Notes: a model not told the origin generated them from the letters alone. Shown: positions 40,754-52,511, counted from the first letter of the stretch. The stretch: DNA of 64,000 nt from an uncultured Gammaproteobacteria bacterium (GCA_913060975.1 CAJXVC010000002.1:457311-521310); one strand, 5' to 3'. Program-made: numbers and translations.

Positions 40754-42151
40754 ATGTCCCAAATCGACAATGACACTATCTGCGCCATAGCCACGCCTCC
40801 AGGGCGCAGTGGTGTCGGCATCATCCGTATATCCGGTGACGGTGTTGCCGCTGTCGCCAGTGCCATAATTGGCAAGCTCCCCGAACCCCGTTTCGCTCAC
40901 TACAGTAATTTTCGCGATGCCGACGGCTCTATTATTGATCAAGGCCTGGCGCTGTTTTTCCCCGGGCCCAACTCATTTACTGGCGAAGACGTGCTTGAGT
41001 TACAGGGCCACGGCGGCGCGCAAGTACTCACCGCCTTACTGAACAGAGTACAGTCTCTTGGTCCCAGGCTCGCCAGAGCAGGGGAATTTTCAGAACGGGC
41101 ATTCCTCAATAACAAGATCGATTTACTGCAAGCTGAAGCCATTGCCGATTTGATTGATGCCAGCTCTGAACAGGCTCGGCGTTCGGCGATGCGTACACTG
41201 CAAGGTGAGTTTTCCCGCCAGATTCACTCATTGGTTGCCGCCATTACCGCTATTCGCGTCAACGTCGAAGCGGCAATCGATTTTTCTGATGAGGATATCG
41301 ATGTCATGTCAGACACCGGAGTCGGTACAGCTATTCAGGATTCGCTAGCCGCCTTGCAGACTATTTTCGAGCGCGCCGAGCAGGGCGCCTTGCTCAAAGA
41401 AGGTATTAATGTGGTGATTGCCGGGCAACCCAATGCCGGCAAATCGAGCTTGCTCAACACTCTCTCGGGCCAGGATTCAGCCATTGTCACTGAGATCGCC
41501 GGCACGACAAGAGACTTGCTACGCCAGGAAATCAATCTGAACGGACTGCCGATTCATGTCACCGACACCGCTGGATTACGTGACAGTGACGATCCGGTTG
41601 AGCAAGAAGGGGTACGCCGAGCCCGTGCAGCGATGACGCAGGCCGATCAAATTCTGTTGGTTGTCGACAGTAATCAGACAGAAAACTGGGCTGAACAGCT
41701 GTCTGTTTTGGCCCTTGATGAATTGTCCGACGAGAATGCCAAATCAGTTCTGCGACGCACAACACTCATTGCCAACAAGATCGATCTGCGCCCCGGGGTA
41801 GAACCCCACATGCAATCAACAGATTATCAAGGGGTTACCCTGAGTGTTATCCACCTGTCGGCACAGCAACAGTTGGGGATAGAACTGTTGATATCCCGTT
41901 TGCAAGATCTTGTGGGGTTTACCGCCAATGAAGAAGGCGTCTTTGTCGCTCGCAAACGCCACCTGGATGCCTTGGCCAGTGCCCATAATTATCTCAACAC
42001 AGCCGCTGGTGGGGTGAGCAACCATGCGCCTTTAGAGCTGATTGCTGAAGATCTGCGGCTTACCCAGCGGGAATTGGGTCAGATTACTGGGGAGGTGAGC
42101 AGCGATGATTTGCTCGGGGAGATTTTCAGCAATTTTTGTGTTGGAAAATAA
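40754..42151 (+). CDS. mnmE: tRNA modification GTPase MnmE
   Basis: A 465-residue GTPase that with MnmG installs (carboxymethyl)aminomethyl groups at U34 of tRNAs. The N-terminal folate-binding domain (IATPPGRSGVGIIRISG), the G domain with GQPNAGKSSLLN, GTTRD, DTAGLRDSDD and NKID, and the C-terminal catalytic NFCVGK (CxGK) are all present. Its partner mnmG is the next gene, separated by a long AT-rich gap. Confidence 0.97.
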   Translation: MSQIDNDTICAIATPPGRSGVGIIRISGDGVAAVASAIIGKLPEPRFAHYSNFRDADGSIIDQGLALFFPGPNSFTGEDVLELQGHGGAQVLTALLNRVQSLGPRLARAGEFSERAFLNNKIDLLQAEAIADLIDASSEQARRSAMRTLQGEFSRQIHSLVAAITAIRVNVEAAIDFSDEDIDVMSDTGVGTAIQDSLAALQTIFERAEQGALLKEGINVVIAGQPNAGKSSLLNTLSGQDSAIVTEIAGTTRDLLRQEINLNGLPIHVTDTAGLRDSDDPVEQEGVRRARAAMTQADQILLVVDSNQTENWAEQLSVLALDELSDENAKSVLRRTTLIANKIDLRPGVEPHMQSTDYQGVTLSVIHLSAQQQLGIELLISRLQDLVGFTANEEGVFVARKRHLDALASAHNYLNTAAGGVSNHAPLELIAEDLRLTQRELGQITGEVSSDDLLGEIFSNFCVGK

Positions 42152-42616
42152 CAGCTATAAAAGAAGACACAGACAAGTCTAGCCGCAAACAGCACCAGCT
42201 ACTAACAAACTGTGTATGAATACGCCTGAGCAGTGGATTAAACCGGGACAGTTATGAATAACAAATAGGCCGTTTTCGGGCCGGTAATTTAATGTACAAG
42301 ACATACCGGCTTTTAACCCCGTCTGCCAAGGGCTTGTCCACCTGCTTATACTTGTTCTAAAACCATGAAATCATGGCACTAAATACGGTTACCCACAGAA
42401 AAGTCGCTGACCATTAATATCAACATCTATACCCTATCTCTATTTACTTTATTTAATTACTTAGTATTTTTAATTAGTTATAAACACCGGTTTTTAAAGA
42501 ATTGAGTTACAGTAACGCCTTGGAAGTATTGATTTATTTTTCTGAGCAAATCTTTATACTGCTCAGCCCCTGAATCCACGAAGCCGGTCAAACGGCCTAA
42601 AATCAGCAAAAACACC
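42152..42616. other. AT-rich mnmE-mnmG gap with DnaA-box-like sites (second origin candidate)
   Basis: This 465-bp gap has no gene. It contains a strongly AT-rich stretch (about 42415-42500). DnaA-box near matches are TTACCCACA (42389-42397), TTATAAACA (42478-42486) and TGTGTATGA (42211-42219, the complement of TCATACACA). E. coli oriC lies beside mnmG (gidA), so it could be an origin or a relic of one. No perfect DnaA box is present. Confidence 0.35.
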
Positions 42617-44614
42617 ATGGAATTCAATCAGCAATACGACGTAATCGTAGTCGGCGGTGGCCACGCCGGCACAGAAGCCGCGCTAGCCAGCGCCCGGCAA
42701 GGCGTCAAAACGTTGTTGATTACACACAGCATCGAGACTCTCGGGCAAATGTCCTGCAACCCGGCAATTGGCGGCATTGGCAAGAGCCATCTGGTCAAGG
42801 AAATCGATGCGCTGGGCGGCGCCATGGCCAAAGCCGTGGATCAGGCCGGGATTCAGTTTCGCATTCTCAATGCCAGCAAGGGCCCCGCAGTGCGGGCCAC
42901 TCGAGCGCAAGCTGACCGCGTGTTGTACAAAGCGGCGATCCGGGAAATTCTGGAAAACCAGGCCAATCTGGACCTGTTCCAGCAGGGCGTCGACGACCTG
43001 ATTATCGACAATGATCGCGTTGCTGGTGTGATCACCCAGATGGGCCTGCGCATCCGTTCAAGCAAAGTCGTTTTGACTACAGGGACGTTTTTGGGGGGCA
43101 AGATTCACATCGGGCTGGAAAATTCCGCCGGTGGTCGTGCTGGAGATCAACCCTCGATTGCCCTGGCGCAGCGCTTGCGTGCCCTGCCATTTCGAGTTGA
43201 TCGGTTAAAAACCGGAACGCCACCTCGTATCGATGCCCGCAGCGTGGATTTTTCTGTCATGCAGGAACAAGCTGGCGACACACCCTTGCCGGTAATGTCG
43301 TTTCTGGGGCAGGAGAGCGAACACCCACAACAGGTCAATTGCTACATCACGGCAACGAACGAACAGTGTCACGAGATCATTCGTGGTGGGTTGGACCGCT
43401 CACCAATGTACACCGGTATTATCGAAGGCACTGGGCCACGCTATTGCCCGTCAATCGAAGACAAGGTCATGCGTTTTGCTGACAAGTCATCACACCAGAT
43501 TTTTGTTGAACCGGAAGGGCTTAATACCCACGAGCTTTATCCCAATGGCATTTCCACAAGCCTGCCTTTCGATGTGCAAGTGGCGATGGTGCATAACATC
43601 AAGGGGTTCGAGAATGCGCATATCACTCGCCCCGGCTATGCCATCGAGTATGATTTTTTTGATCCTCGAGATTTGAAAAATTCATTGGAAACCAGGTTTA
43701 TTGAAGGGCTGTATTTTGCGGGCCAGATCAACGGCACGACAGGCTACGAAGAAGCCGGTGCACAAGGTTTGCTAGCGGGATTGAATGCCGGGCTGGCCGT
43801 GCGCGGCATGGATTCCTGGTGCCCACGCAGAGACCAGGCCTACATCGGCGTGTTGGTTGATGACCTGATTACATTGGGCACTAACGAGCCCTATCGCATG
43901 TTTACCAGCCGCGCTGAATACCGGTTAACGCTACGGGAAGACAATGCGGACATTCGCCTCACCGAAGCAGGCAGAAAACTCGGGCTGGTGGATGACGCCC
44001 GCTGGACATTTTTCAATCGCAAGATGGAAGCAGTGGAACGCACATTACAATCTCTGCGCGCTACCTGGATTCAACCCAAAAGCGAACAGGCTACAGCCAT
44101 TAACCAGCTTTTGGAAAAACCGCTCAGCCGCGAATATTCACTGGCCGACTTGCTGGCGCGTCCAGGTGTTGAGTTTGGCAAGTTAATGCAAGCGGCAAAT
44201 TCCAATCGTGAGCTTGATGATAAAAAAGAGACAACTGACGCCTCTGAAATAGAGACAGCTTTTCAAGAGAGGTTTGTCAGCGATGGTGATGCCGGTAATC
44301 CTGATTCACTATTGTGCAGAAACAACAGCCAGGCTGAACTGCAATCCGAAATACAGATCAAGTATCAAGGTTACATTGATCGCCAGGGCGAAGAGATAGA
44401 ACGTCTCAAGAAACAGGAAAACACGGTAATTCCAGCTGATCTGGATTATTCGCAAATGCAGGGCTTATCCAATGAGCTCAAGCAAAAATTGATCACCGCG
44501 CAGCCAGAAAGCATTGGCCGCGCGTCACGAATTCCCGGCATGACACCGGCGGCAATTTCTTTGCTGCTCATCTATCTGAAAAAACATCGTGGCCCGGATC
44601 GCAAGGCAGGATAA
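42617..44614 (+). CDS. mnmG: tRNA uridine-34 5-carboxymethylaminomethyl modification enzyme MnmG
   Basis: A 665-residue FAD protein that partners MnmE. FAD-binding [17 protein letters not shown], the [11 protein letters not shown] motif, [12 protein letters not shown] and [17 protein letters not shown] are present. The C-terminal helical domain carries an extra hydrophilic, acidic insert of about 35 residues (about 528-565, from [17 protein letters not shown] to [10 protein letters not shown]), which makes it longer than the usual 625-635. The insert precedes the conserved [12 protein letters not shown] segment, so the reading frame is intact. Confidence 0.96.
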   Translation: MEFNQQYDVIVVGGGHAGTEAALASARQGVKTLLITHSIETLGQMSCNPAIGGIGKSHLVKEIDALGGAMAKAVDQAGIQFRILNASKGPAVRATRAQADRVLYKAAIREILENQANLDLFQQGVDDLIIDNDRVAGVITQMGLRIRSSKVVLTTGTFLGGKIHIGLENSAGGRAGDQPSIALAQRLRALPFRVDRLKTGTPPRIDARSVDFSVMQEQAGDTPLPVMSFLGQESEHPQQVNCYITATNEQCHEIIRGGLDRSPMYTGIIEGTGPRYCPSIEDKVMRFADKSSHQIFVEPEGLNTHELYPNGISTSLPFDVQVAMVHNIKGFENAHITRPGYAIEYDFFDPRDLKNSLETRFIEGLYFAGQINGTTGYEEAGAQGLLAGLNAGLAVRGMDSWCPRRDQAYIGVLVDDLITLGTNEPYRMFTSRAEYRLTLREDNADIRLTEAGRKLGLVDDARWTFFNRKMEAVERTLQSLRATWIQPKSEQATAINQLLEKPLSREYSLADLLARPGVEFGKLMQAANSNRELDDKKETTDASEIETAFQERFVSDGDAGNPDSLLCRNNSQAELQSEIQIKYQGYIDRQGEEIERLKKQENTVIPADLDYSQMQGLSNELKQKLITAQPESIGRASRIPGMTPAAISLLLIYLKKHRGPDRKAG

Positions 44615-44650
44615 AACTCGAACTGATTCTATCCGGTTCCAGCCACTGAC

Positions 44651-45340
44651 ATGACTTCAACCTTTCAAACGGCGCTGACTGCAGGTATCGAGACACTCGG
44701 GTTAGAGTGTAGCGCTGCACAACTTGAACTATTACTTCGCTATCATGAGCTGCTGTTAAAGTGGAATAGCGCGTTTAATCTGGTCAGTGGTGGTGAGTTA
44801 AATCAATTGGTGTCGCGACATTTTCTCGACAGCCTGGCGATTCAACCGTATCTCGATGGTGAGAATATTCTCGACATTGGCACCGGTGCAGGCTTTCCTG
44901 GTATACCGTTAGCAGTGCTAAATCCTGATAAAAACTTTGTGCTATTGGACAGCAATGGCAAGAAAACGCGTTTTCTTTTTCAAGTCCAGCTGGCGCTGCA
45001 ACTCGACAATATCACTATCGAAAATTGTCGAGTCGAGCACTATCAAAGTCCGGGGCAAATTGATATTGTGACTTGTCGCGCTTTCGCCTCACTGGCTGAG
45101 GTACTGATCAAAGCGCAGTCGTTCTTCCTTGATGGTGCACAGTTATTGGCTATGAAAGGCCGATTTCCCAATGCTGAGATTGAAGAGTTGACCTCGATCG
45201 TGATCACCAATAACAAGACTGACTTAACGGCGACTCCGGAACTTATTGCTACCCATCAACTGACCATTCCTGGAAATGATTCGGAGCGGCACCTGATTGC
45301 GGTTAAACTAATGCATAGACAGACACATGCGCAGCAGTGA
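44651..45340 (+). CDS. rsmG: 16S rRNA (guanine-527-N7)-methyltransferase
   Basis: A 229-residue SAM methyltransferase (GidB) that modifies G527 of 16S rRNA. SAM motif I is NILDIGTGAGFPGIPLAVLNPDKNFVLLDSNGKKTRFL, and the N-terminal LLLKWNSAFNLVS and VTCRAFASLAEV are typical. It follows mnmG after 36 bp and precedes parA, the standard mnmG-rsmG-parAB order. Confidence 0.95.
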   Translation: MTSTFQTALTAGIETLGLECSAAQLELLLRYHELLLKWNSAFNLVSGGELNQLVSRHFLDSLAIQPYLDGENILDIGTGAGFPGIPLAVLNPDKNFVLLDSNGKKTRFLFQVQLALQLDNITIENCRVEHYQSPGQIDIVTCRAFASLAEVLIKAQSFFLDGAQLLAMKGRFPNAEIEELTSIVITNNKTDLTATPELIATHQLTIPGNDSERHLIAVKLMHRQTHAQQ

Positions 45341-45367
45341 CACACAAGCGGGAACAGGGAATAAGTC

Positions 45368-46162
45368 GTGACTAAAGTTCTGGCAGTGGCAAATCAAAAG
45401 GGTGGAGTAGGCAAGACCACAACGTCGGTCAATCTTGCTGCGTCGCTGCAGGTCACCCGCAAGCGCGTCTTGCTGATTGATATGGATCCCCAGGGCAACG
45501 CCACGATGGGATCTGGCGTCAATAAATCGGAACTCGAATACTCCATTTATGACTTGCTGGTACAAACCAGTGAGTTCGATGACGTGGTCGTTAAACCTGA
45601 AGGGGCAGACTACGATTTGTTGCCAGCCAATGGCGACCTCGTGGCGGCCGAAGTCGAATTAATGAATGTCGATGGGCGCGAACATCGTCTGCGTCACATC
45701 GTGCAGAAGATCGCGGATCGCTATGACTACATTGTTATTGACTGCCCACCGTCACTAAACATGATTACCGTGAATGCGCTGGTTGCGGCCACCGGCGTGT
45801 TGATTCCCATGCAGTGTGAGTACTATGCGCTCGAGGGGCTTTCTGCCTTGATGGATACCATCGGTGCCATTAAAGACCGGTTAAACCCCGATCTGCGCAT
45901 CGAGGGTATTTTGCGTACCATGTATGACCCAAGGAACAAATTGACCAGCGAAGTGAATGGTCAATTGTTCGATTATTTTGGCGACGCGGTGTATCGCACC
46001 GTGGTGCCACGCAATGTGCGACTGGCCGAAGCCCCCAGTTACGGTAAACCGGTGATCGCCTATGATCGGCAATCACGTGGGGCAATAGCCTATTTGGCGC
46101 TGGCTGGTGAAATGCTGCGTCGTAATGATGAAGCTGGCAAACTGGCTAGCCAATCACCCTAA
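45368..46162 (+). CDS. parA: Chromosome partitioning ATPase ParA
   Basis: A 264-residue Walker-type ATPase (Soj) that binds nucleoid DNA and moves ParB-parS complexes. The deviant Walker A KGGVGKTTTSVNLAASL is at residues 10-26, followed by LLIDMDPQGNATMGSG and YIVIDCPPSLNMITVNALVAA. The start is GTG with an AGGGAATAAG ribosome site. The parB gene follows 22 bp later. Confidence 0.97.
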   Translation: MTKVLAVANQKGGVGKTTTSVNLAASLQVTRKRVLLIDMDPQGNATMGSGVNKSELEYSIYDLLVQTSEFDDVVVKPEGADYDLLPANGDLVAAEVELMNVDGREHRLRHIVQKIADRYDYIVIDCPPSLNMITVNALVAATGVLIPMQCEYYALEGLSALMDTIGAIKDRLNPDLRIEGILRTMYDPRNKLTSEVNGQLFDYFGDAVYRTVVPRNVRLAEAPSYGKPVIAYDRQSRGAIAYLALAGEMLRRNDEAGKLASQSP

Positions 46163-46184
46163 AAGAATTCGGGCGAAACGATTC

Positions 46185-47105
46185 ATGACAGACAAGCGAA
46201 AACTCGGCAAAGGCCTGGATGCACTGCTCTCTGGAGGCAGTTCGTCCTCGATGGCCAGCCTGCTGGGCAAATCCACACCAGCAGTGCCAACTGATGGCAA
46301 CGAATCAGCGGTGGACAACACAGACGGCGCTTTACGCCATATCCCGATTGAGCTGATCCAGCGTGGGAAATACCAGCCCCGTACTGACATGCATGAGGAA
46401 GCCTTGCAGGATCTGGCTAACTCAATTCAGAAGCAGGGCGTCATGCAGCCCATCGTTGTGCGCCCGATTTCTGCTGATAAGTACGAAATCATCGCTGGTG
46501 AGCGTCGCTGGCGCGCCAGTCAATTGGCCGGCCTGGACAAGATCCCGGCCATCATCAAGCCAGTGGGCGATGAAGCGGCTATCGCCATGGCGCTGATCGA
46601 GAATATTCAGCGCGAAAACCTTAACCCGATTGAAGAAGCCATGGCGCTCAAGCGTCTGCAGGATGAATTCGAATTGACTCAGCAGGAAGTCGCTGACGCC
46701 GTGGGTAAATCGCGCACGACTGTGACTAACCTGATGCGCCTGATGGCCTTGAACGTCGACGTGCGCCGCATGCTCGAGCACGGCGATTTGGAGATGGGGC
46801 ATGCCCGGGCCCTGCTTGCCCTGCCTTATGACGAGCAGTCGGCTGCTGCGCGCGCTGTCGTGGGTCGTGGCTTGTCAGTCCGGCAAACTGAAGCGCTGGT
46901 ACGCAAGATGACCAGCGAAGCCAAAAATCAGGGCGCGCAGACCAAGCAGGCTGTGAATCCGGATATTAAAAATCTCGAAGACAATCTGGCCGACAAGCTG
47001 GGGGCCAAGGTTCTCATCCAGCATACCGCCAAAGGGCGGGGAAAACTGGTGGTAAAATACAACAGTTTGGATGAATTGGACGGTATCTTGTCCCATATTA
47101 GCTAG
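46185..47105 (+). CDS. parB: Chromosome partitioning CTPase/DNA-binding protein ParB
   Basis: A 306-residue ParB (Spo0J). The ATG at 46185 gives the usual start MTDKRKLGKGLDALLSGG; the frame is open further upstream but overlaps parA. The CTP-binding N-domain shows QPRTDMHEEALQDLANSI and GERRWRASQLAG. A helix-turn-helix region follows (ELTQQEVADAVGKSRTTVTNLMRLM) that binds parS, and the C-terminal dimer domain completes it. Two parS matches lie in recF, 11-13 kb away. Confidence 0.97.
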   Translation: MTDKRKLGKGLDALLSGGSSSSMASLLGKSTPAVPTDGNESAVDNTDGALRHIPIELIQRGKYQPRTDMHEEALQDLANSIQKQGVMQPIVVRPISADKYEIIAGERRWRASQLAGLDKIPAIIKPVGDEAAIAMALIENIQRENLNPIEEAMALKRLQDEFELTQQEVADAVGKSRTTVTNLMRLMALNVDVRRMLEHGDLEMGHARALLALPYDEQSAAARAVVGRGLSVRQTEALVRKMTSEAKNQGAQTKQAVNPDIKNLEDNLADKLGAKVLIQHTAKGRGKLVVKYNSLDELDGILSHIS

Positions 47106-47118
47106 AAACCCAACGTAG

Positions 47119-47147
47119 TTGATTGCACATTACAAAGTCCCTATAAT
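47119..47147 (+). promoter_or_regulatory. Strong candidate promoter of the atp operon
   Basis: TTGATT (-35, 47119-47124) and a perfect TATAAT (-10, 47142-47147) are spaced by 17 bp. They lie 14 bp after the parB stop and about 98 bp before atpI. It is the best sigma-70 match in the window. Confidence 0.75.
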
Positions 47148-47244
47148 GCGCGTGCTTTGGGTGGCAGTGGTCGTAATTTAGTGGGGTCACAGGTCAGATT
47201 CGGGCAGCGATAAAAGCCTGTTGAAACCTTTCGAGCTAACGTAA

Positions 47245-47649
47245 GTGTTAACCAACGTGAACTCCATAAAAGCTCCTTCCATCTATAACATCATTATTGG
47301 TCAATGCGTTGCCACTATTGTCTTGGCAACAATTGCCTGGGGTTTTTCGGGTGTACCGATGGCCATTTCGATTGGTCTCGGTGGTGCTATTTGCCTGATA
47401 GCGAATGCGGTCTTTACGATCAAGGCATTTCGCCATTTGGGGGCAACAGCATCGCGAAAAATCCTCAAAGAATTTTATATGGGAGAGGCATTTAAGATTC
47501 TTCTAAGCGGCGCCGGATTTGCGCTGACGTTTATTTACGTAAGTGTGGCGCTGCCAGCTTTCGTATTAGCGGGCTATGTATTGGTTTACCTGGTAGGGAT
47601 GTGGGCAACGATCAAAGCGGTCAGTGCCTACACGCAGTCACCGCGTTAA
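47245..47649 (+). CDS. atpI: ATP synthase subunit I (AtpI)
   Basis: A 134-residue membrane protein with four TM segments (from YNIIIGQCVATIVLATIAWGF to GYVLVYLVGMWATIKAV). It is thought to help assemble the c-ring. The sequence matches the short proteobacterial AtpI type, including FRHLGATASRKILKEFYMGEAFKI. The frame opens at GTG 47245; a second GTG at 47257 is also possible. It is the first gene of the atp operon. Confidence 0.87.
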   Translation: MLTNVNSIKAPSIYNIIIGQCVATIVLATIAWGFSGVPMAISIGLGGAICLIANAVFTIKAFRHLGATASRKILKEFYMGEAFKILLSGAGFALTFIYVSVALPAFVLAGYVLVYLVGMWATIKAVSAYTQSPR

Positions 47650-47767
47650 ACCAGAACCTCACAAGAGCGAACATTTTTAACAGGCAACATTCTTTATTGT
47701 CTTAACTGTCTTTGTCGGTCCGCGACGGCCCGATCAGTCAAGTGAAGAGATAATCAAAGGACTTTAA

Positions 47768-48622
<855 letters not shown>

Positions 48623-48671
48623 TCTTAAATTCACTTTACTACTGACTATTTGTTAAAAAACGGAGACAAAA

Positions 48672-48914
48672 ATGGAAACAGTACAGGCTTTCTCACTGCT
48701 GGCTGCCGCAATCATTTTCGGAATTTGTGGTGCCGGTACAGCCGTCGCTTTCGGTAACCTGGGTGGCAAACTGATCGAGAGTTCAGCCCGTCAACCAGAA
48801 CAAGCACCTAAACTGCAGACGCAGTTCTTCCTGGTTGCAGCGTTCGTGGACGTAATCTCCATCATTGGTGTGGGTATGGCGTTCCTGTTCATCTTCTCAA
48901 ATCCGTTTGTATAA
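48672..48914 (+). CDS. atpE: F1Fo ATP synthase subunit c
   Basis: An 80-residue proteolipid of two TM helices joined by a polar loop (ARQPEQAP). The proton-carrying carboxylate is D60 in FFLVAAFVDVISIIGVG. No Na+-type ligand set (Q in helix 1 with ES or ET in helix 2) is seen, so a proton-driven enzyme is expected. Multiple copies form the rotor ring. Confidence 0.96.
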   Translation: METVQAFSLLAAAIIFGICGAGTAVAFGNLGGKLIESSARQPEQAPKLQTQFFLVAAFVDVISIIGVGMAFLFIFSNPFV

Positions 48915-48991
48915 CTGTCAGCATTTTTCGTCCTGCGATTAAACAGGCAGGACTCGCTTAGTTATTCAATCAGTTATCCAGGGAAACCTTC

Positions 48992-49462
48992 ATGAATCTT
49001 AACGCTACAATTTTCGGACAAAGTATCGCTTTTTTCTTCTTTGTCTGGTTTTGCATGAAGTACGTATGGCCACCCATCGTTGCCATTCTGGAAGAGCGTC
49101 AGAAGCGAATTGCTGATGGCCTTGAAGCAGCAGAGCGTGCCCGAGTCGATCTCGAGAAGGCACAAGCTGAGTCTGCCGACCAGATGAAAGATGCCAAGGT
49201 GGAAGCCGCGGCGTTGATCGATCAAGCCAACAAGCGTGCAAACCAAATTGTCGAAGAAGCCAAAGAGCAGGCGCGAGAAGAAGGTAAGCGTATCATTGCG
49301 GGTGCCAACGCCGAGATCGAACAGGAAATCAATCGCGCCAAAGAACACTTGCGCGCTCAGGTTTCTTCTATCGCGATCGCCGGCGCTGAAAAGATTCTAG
49401 AGAAATCTGTGGATCAGGCAGCCAACGAAGAAATGCTTAACAAACTCGCCTCAGAACTGTAA
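48992..49462 (+). CDS. atpF: F1Fo ATP synthase subunit b
   Basis: A 156-residue peripheral-stalk subunit: an N-terminal TM ([24 protein letters not shown]) followed by a long, highly charged alpha-helical coiled coil. Length and the motif [22 protein letters not shown] are standard for gammaproteobacterial AtpF. It lies between the c and delta subunits in the operon. Confidence 0.96.
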   Translation: MNLNATIFGQSIAFFFFVWFCMKYVWPPIVAILEERQKRIADGLEAAERARVDLEKAQAESADQMKDAKVEAAALIDQANKRANQIVEEAKEQAREEGKRIIAGANAEIEQEINRAKEHLRAQVSSIAIAGAEKILEKSVDQAANEEMLNKLASEL

Positions 49463-49485
49463 TCGCAGGAAGCTAAGACAAGACT

Positions 49486-50022
49486 ATGGCCGAATTAACT
49501 ACACTGTCACGACCTTACGCGAAAGCGGCTTTCGAAGTAGCGCTGTCAGACAACGCTCTCGATAAGTGGTCAACCATGACCGGTTTGGCCGGTGCTGTCG
49601 CCAGTCAGTCGGCAGTGAAAGAATTGCTGGCTTCACCTGCGTTGTCATCAGAGCAAGTTGCACAGGCGTTTATCGATGTGTGTGGTGACGAGCTCGACGA
49701 AAAAGGCCAGAACTTTATTCGTCTGCTGGCAGACAACAAGCGTCTGACGTTGTTGCCACAAATCGCCGAGCTGTATGAAAACCTCAAAGCCCAGCAGGAA
49801 AAATCACTGGACGTTGAGATCACGACCGCATTTGCAGTGAGTGAGTCAGTGGCTACTAAACTGGCCGACGCACTCAAGTCCCGCCTGCAACGGGAAATCA
49901 AGTTAGCGACGAAAGTCGATCAGTCACTGATAGGTGGTGCGATTATTCGCGCCGGTGACACAGTCATCGACAGTTCGGTCCGGGGCAAGCTCGCCAAGTT
50001 AGCTGAATCAATGAATTCCTGA
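49486..50022 (+). CDS. atpH: F1Fo ATP synthase subunit delta
   Basis: A 178-residue subunit that links the b-dimer to the top of F1. Typical N-terminal [15 protein letters not shown] and C-terminal [33 protein letters not shown] are present. It is placed between atpF and atpA with short spacing (23 and 26 bp). Confidence 0.96.
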   Translation: MAELTTLSRPYAKAAFEVALSDNALDKWSTMTGLAGAVASQSAVKELLASPALSSEQVAQAFIDVCGDELDEKGQNFIRLLADNKRLTLLPQIAELYENLKAQQEKSLDVEITTAFAVSESVATKLADALKSRLQREIKLATKVDQSLIGGAIIRAGDTVIDSSVRGKLAKLAESMNS

Positions 50023-50048
50023 ACGAGTCAGGAACAAAGGAAACAAGC

Positions 50049-51593
50049 ATGTCACAACTGAATCCATCCGAAATCAGTGAAATTATCAAGCAGCGAATCT
50101 CGTCGCTGGATGTGTCGGTGCAAGCCAAAAATGAAGGCACCATTGTCAGCGTATCTGACGGCATTATCCGCATCCACGGCCTGGCCGATGTGATGTACGG
50201 CGAGATGATCGAGTTCGAAGGCGGCATCTATGGTATGGCGTTGAACCTCGAGCGTGACTCGGTCGGTGCCGTAGTCCTGGGTGACTACCTCAAGCTGAAA
50301 GAAGGTCAGACCTGTCGCTGTACACAACGAATTCTTGAAGTACCGGTCGGTCCAGAACTGGAAGGCCGCGTTGTTGACGCACTGGGTAAGCCGATCGATG
50401 GCAAGGGCCCGATCAATGCGCAAATGACAGATCCGATCGAAAAAGTGGCACCTGGCGTAATTGCTCGTCAGTCTGTTGATCAGCCGATTCAAACCGGTCT
50501 GAAATCTATCGACGCCATGACGCCTGTTGGTCGTGGTCAGCGCGAGCTGATCATTGGTGACCGTCAGGTGGGTAAGACTGCGATCGCAATCGACACGATT
50601 ATCAACCAGAAAGGCAAAGGCATTAAGTGTGTCTACGTGGCGGTTGGTCAGAAGGCCTCCTCTATTGCCAACGTGGTACATAAACTGGAAGAACACGGCG
50701 CCATGGAATACACAGTGGTTGTAGCCGCTTCCGCTTCCGACCCGGCGTCCATGCAGTTTATTGCCCCTTACTCTGGTTGCTCCATGGGTGAGTACTACCG
50801 TGACCGCGGTGAAGACGCCCTGATTATTTATGATGACCTGACCAAGCAAGCCTGGGCCTATCGTCAGATTTCCCTGCTGCTGCGTCGACCACCGGGTCGT
50901 GAAGCCTATCCTGGTGACGTTTTCTATCTTCACTCACGTTTGCTCGAGCGTGCTGCCCGCGTTAACGCTGATTACGTAGAAAAGTTCACTGAAGGTAAGG
51001 TGAAGGGCAAGACCGGTTCTTTGACCGCTTTGCCAATCATTGAAACCCAGGCTGGTGACGTCTCCGCATTCGTACCGACCAACGTGATCTCTATTACCGA
51101 TGGTCAGATCTTCCTCGAAACCGACCTGTTCAACTCCGGTATTCGTCCGGCGATGAACCCGGGTATTTCGGTGTCTCGAGTAGGTGGTGCGGCACAGACC
51201 AAGATTATCAAGAAGCTGGGTGGTGGTATTCGTATCGCTCTGGCCCAGTATCGTGAGCTGGCGGCTTTTGCCCAGTTTGCTTCTGACCTCGACGAAGCGA
51301 CTCGTTCCCAGTTGGAACACGGTCAGCGCGTTACTGAGCTGATGAAGCAGAAGCAGTACTCGCCACTGTCGATTGCGGAAATGGGTGTTTCCATTTACGC
51401 CGCCAACGGTGGTTACCTGAAGGATGTTGAGCTGAACAAGATTCTCGACTTCGAAGCTGCGCTGCTGAGCTACATGAACAGCGAGCAAGCCGACCTGATG
51501 GCCAAGGTCAATGAGTCTGGTGACTGGAACGACGATATCGAAGCGCAGTTCAAGTCAGCCGTTGAGACTTTCAAGTCTACCCAGAGCTGGTAA
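50049..51593 (+). CDS. atpA: F1Fo ATP synthase subunit alpha
   Basis: A 514-residue non-catalytic nucleotide-binding subunit of F1. Walker A reads [16 protein letters not shown], Walker B is ALIIYDDL, the alpha signature [11 protein letters not shown] is near residue 370, and the Arg finger lies in that segment. Length is canonical. Long open frames on the opposite strand here are codon-bias artefacts. Confidence 0.98.
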   Translation: MSQLNPSEISEIIKQRISSLDVSVQAKNEGTIVSVSDGIIRIHGLADVMYGEMIEFEGGIYGMALNLERDSVGAVVLGDYLKLKEGQTCRCTQRILEVPVGPELEGRVVDALGKPIDGKGPINAQMTDPIEKVAPGVIARQSVDQPIQTGLKSIDAMTPVGRGQRELIIGDRQVGKTAIAIDTIINQKGKGIKCVYVAVGQKASSIANVVHKLEEHGAMEYTVVVAASASDPASMQFIAPYSGCSMGEYYRDRGEDALIIYDDLTKQAWAYRQISLLLRRPPGREAYPGDVFYLHSRLLERAARVNADYVEKFTEGKVKGKTGSLTALPIIETQAGDVSAFVPTNVISITDGQIFLETDLFNSGIRPAMNPGISVSRVGGAAQTKIIKKLGGGIRIALAQYRELAAFAQFASDLDEATRSQLEHGQRVTELMKQKQYSPLSIAEMGVSIYAANGGYLKDVELNKILDFEAALLSYMNSEQADLMAKVNESGDWNDDIEAQFKSAVETFKSTQSW

Positions 51594-51650
51594 GCGACTT
51601 ACTAAAGCATTTGGTTTACTAATTCATTAAAACGAAGGCAATAACTCACA

Positions 51651-52511
51651 ATGGCAGGCGGTAAGGAAATCAGATCCAAGATCTCGAGTATTAAAAATAC
51701 TCAGAAGATCACCAGCGCCATGGAAATGGTTGCGGCGTCCAAAATGCGCAAAGCACAGGATCGCATGGAAGTAGGCAAGCCCTACGCCCAACGCATCCGT
51801 TCTGTGATTGGCCATATTGCGAACGCCTCTTCCGAGTATCGTCATCACTTTTTCGATACTCGCGAAGTAAAACGAATCGGCTACATCATTGTCTCTACTG
51901 ACCGTGGTTTATGTGGTGGTTTGAACATCAACTTGTTCAAAGCCACTGTTGCATCCATGAAGCAGTGGGCAGACAAAGGTGTTGGCGTGGATGTGTGTGT
52001 GATTGGCGCCAAAGCCGCCAGTTTCTTCAACTCCTACGGCGGCAATGTCGTCGCGGCACAGCGAAATATTGGTGAGTCTCCAGAATTGGAAGATGTCATC
52101 GGCGCAGTGCAAGTCATGTTGAAGAAGTTTGAAGACGGAGACATTGATCAGGTCAATCTGGTCTGCAACACCTTCGTTAACACCATGACACAGCAGCCCA
52201 CGGTTGCGCAGTTGTTACCGCTGCCACCGAGTGAAGAATACGATCAAGCATTACCCTGGGATTATCTCTACGAGCCGAATGCCGAAGAATTGCTGGAAGG
52301 CCTGCTCTCGCGTTACATCGAATCCCAGGTCTATCAGGCAGTGGTTGAAAACAACGCCTGTGAACAAGCGGCACGTATGTTGGCGATGAAGAACGCCACC
52401 GACAATGCTGGCGACATTATTGAAGAGTTGGAACTGGTTTATAACAAAGCGCGCCAGGCATCCATTACTCAGGAACTGTCAGAAATTGTGAGCGGCGCAG
52501 CAGCGGTTTAA
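51651..52511 (+). CDS. atpG: F1Fo ATP synthase subunit gamma
   Basis: A 286-residue central-stalk rotor subunit. The N-terminal helix [34 protein letters not shown] and the C-terminal helix [46 protein letters not shown] form the coiled-coil shaft. [10 protein letters not shown] is the conserved middle motif. Confidence 0.97.
   Translation: MAGGKEIRSKISSIKNTQKITSAMEMVAASKMRKAQDRMEVGKPYAQRIRSVIGHIANASSEYRHHFFDTREVKRIGYIIVSTDRGLCGGLNINLFKATVASMKQWADKGVGVDVCVIGAKAASFFNSYGGNVVAAQRNIGESPELEDVIGAVQVMLKKFEDGDIDQVNLVCNTFVNTMTQQPTVAQLLPLPPSEEYDQALPWDYLYEPNAEELLEGLLSRYIESQVYQAVVENNACEQAARMLAMKNATDNAGDIIEELELVYNKARQASITQELSEIVSGAAAV

Noticed and set aside
46107..46184. N-terminal extension of parB
   Set aside because: It overlaps parA and lacks the family start; the ATG at 46185 gives the usual ParB N-terminus.
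48672..48914. Sodium-dependent ATP synthase
   Set aside because: Subunit c has a single Asp (D60) and lacks the Gln and Glu/Ser-Thr sodium ligand set, so proton coupling is the simple reading.
50052..50933. 293-codon open frame antisense to atpA
   Set aside because: It lies wholly inside a highly conserved gene and has low-complexity composition without family motifs; a codon-bias shadow.
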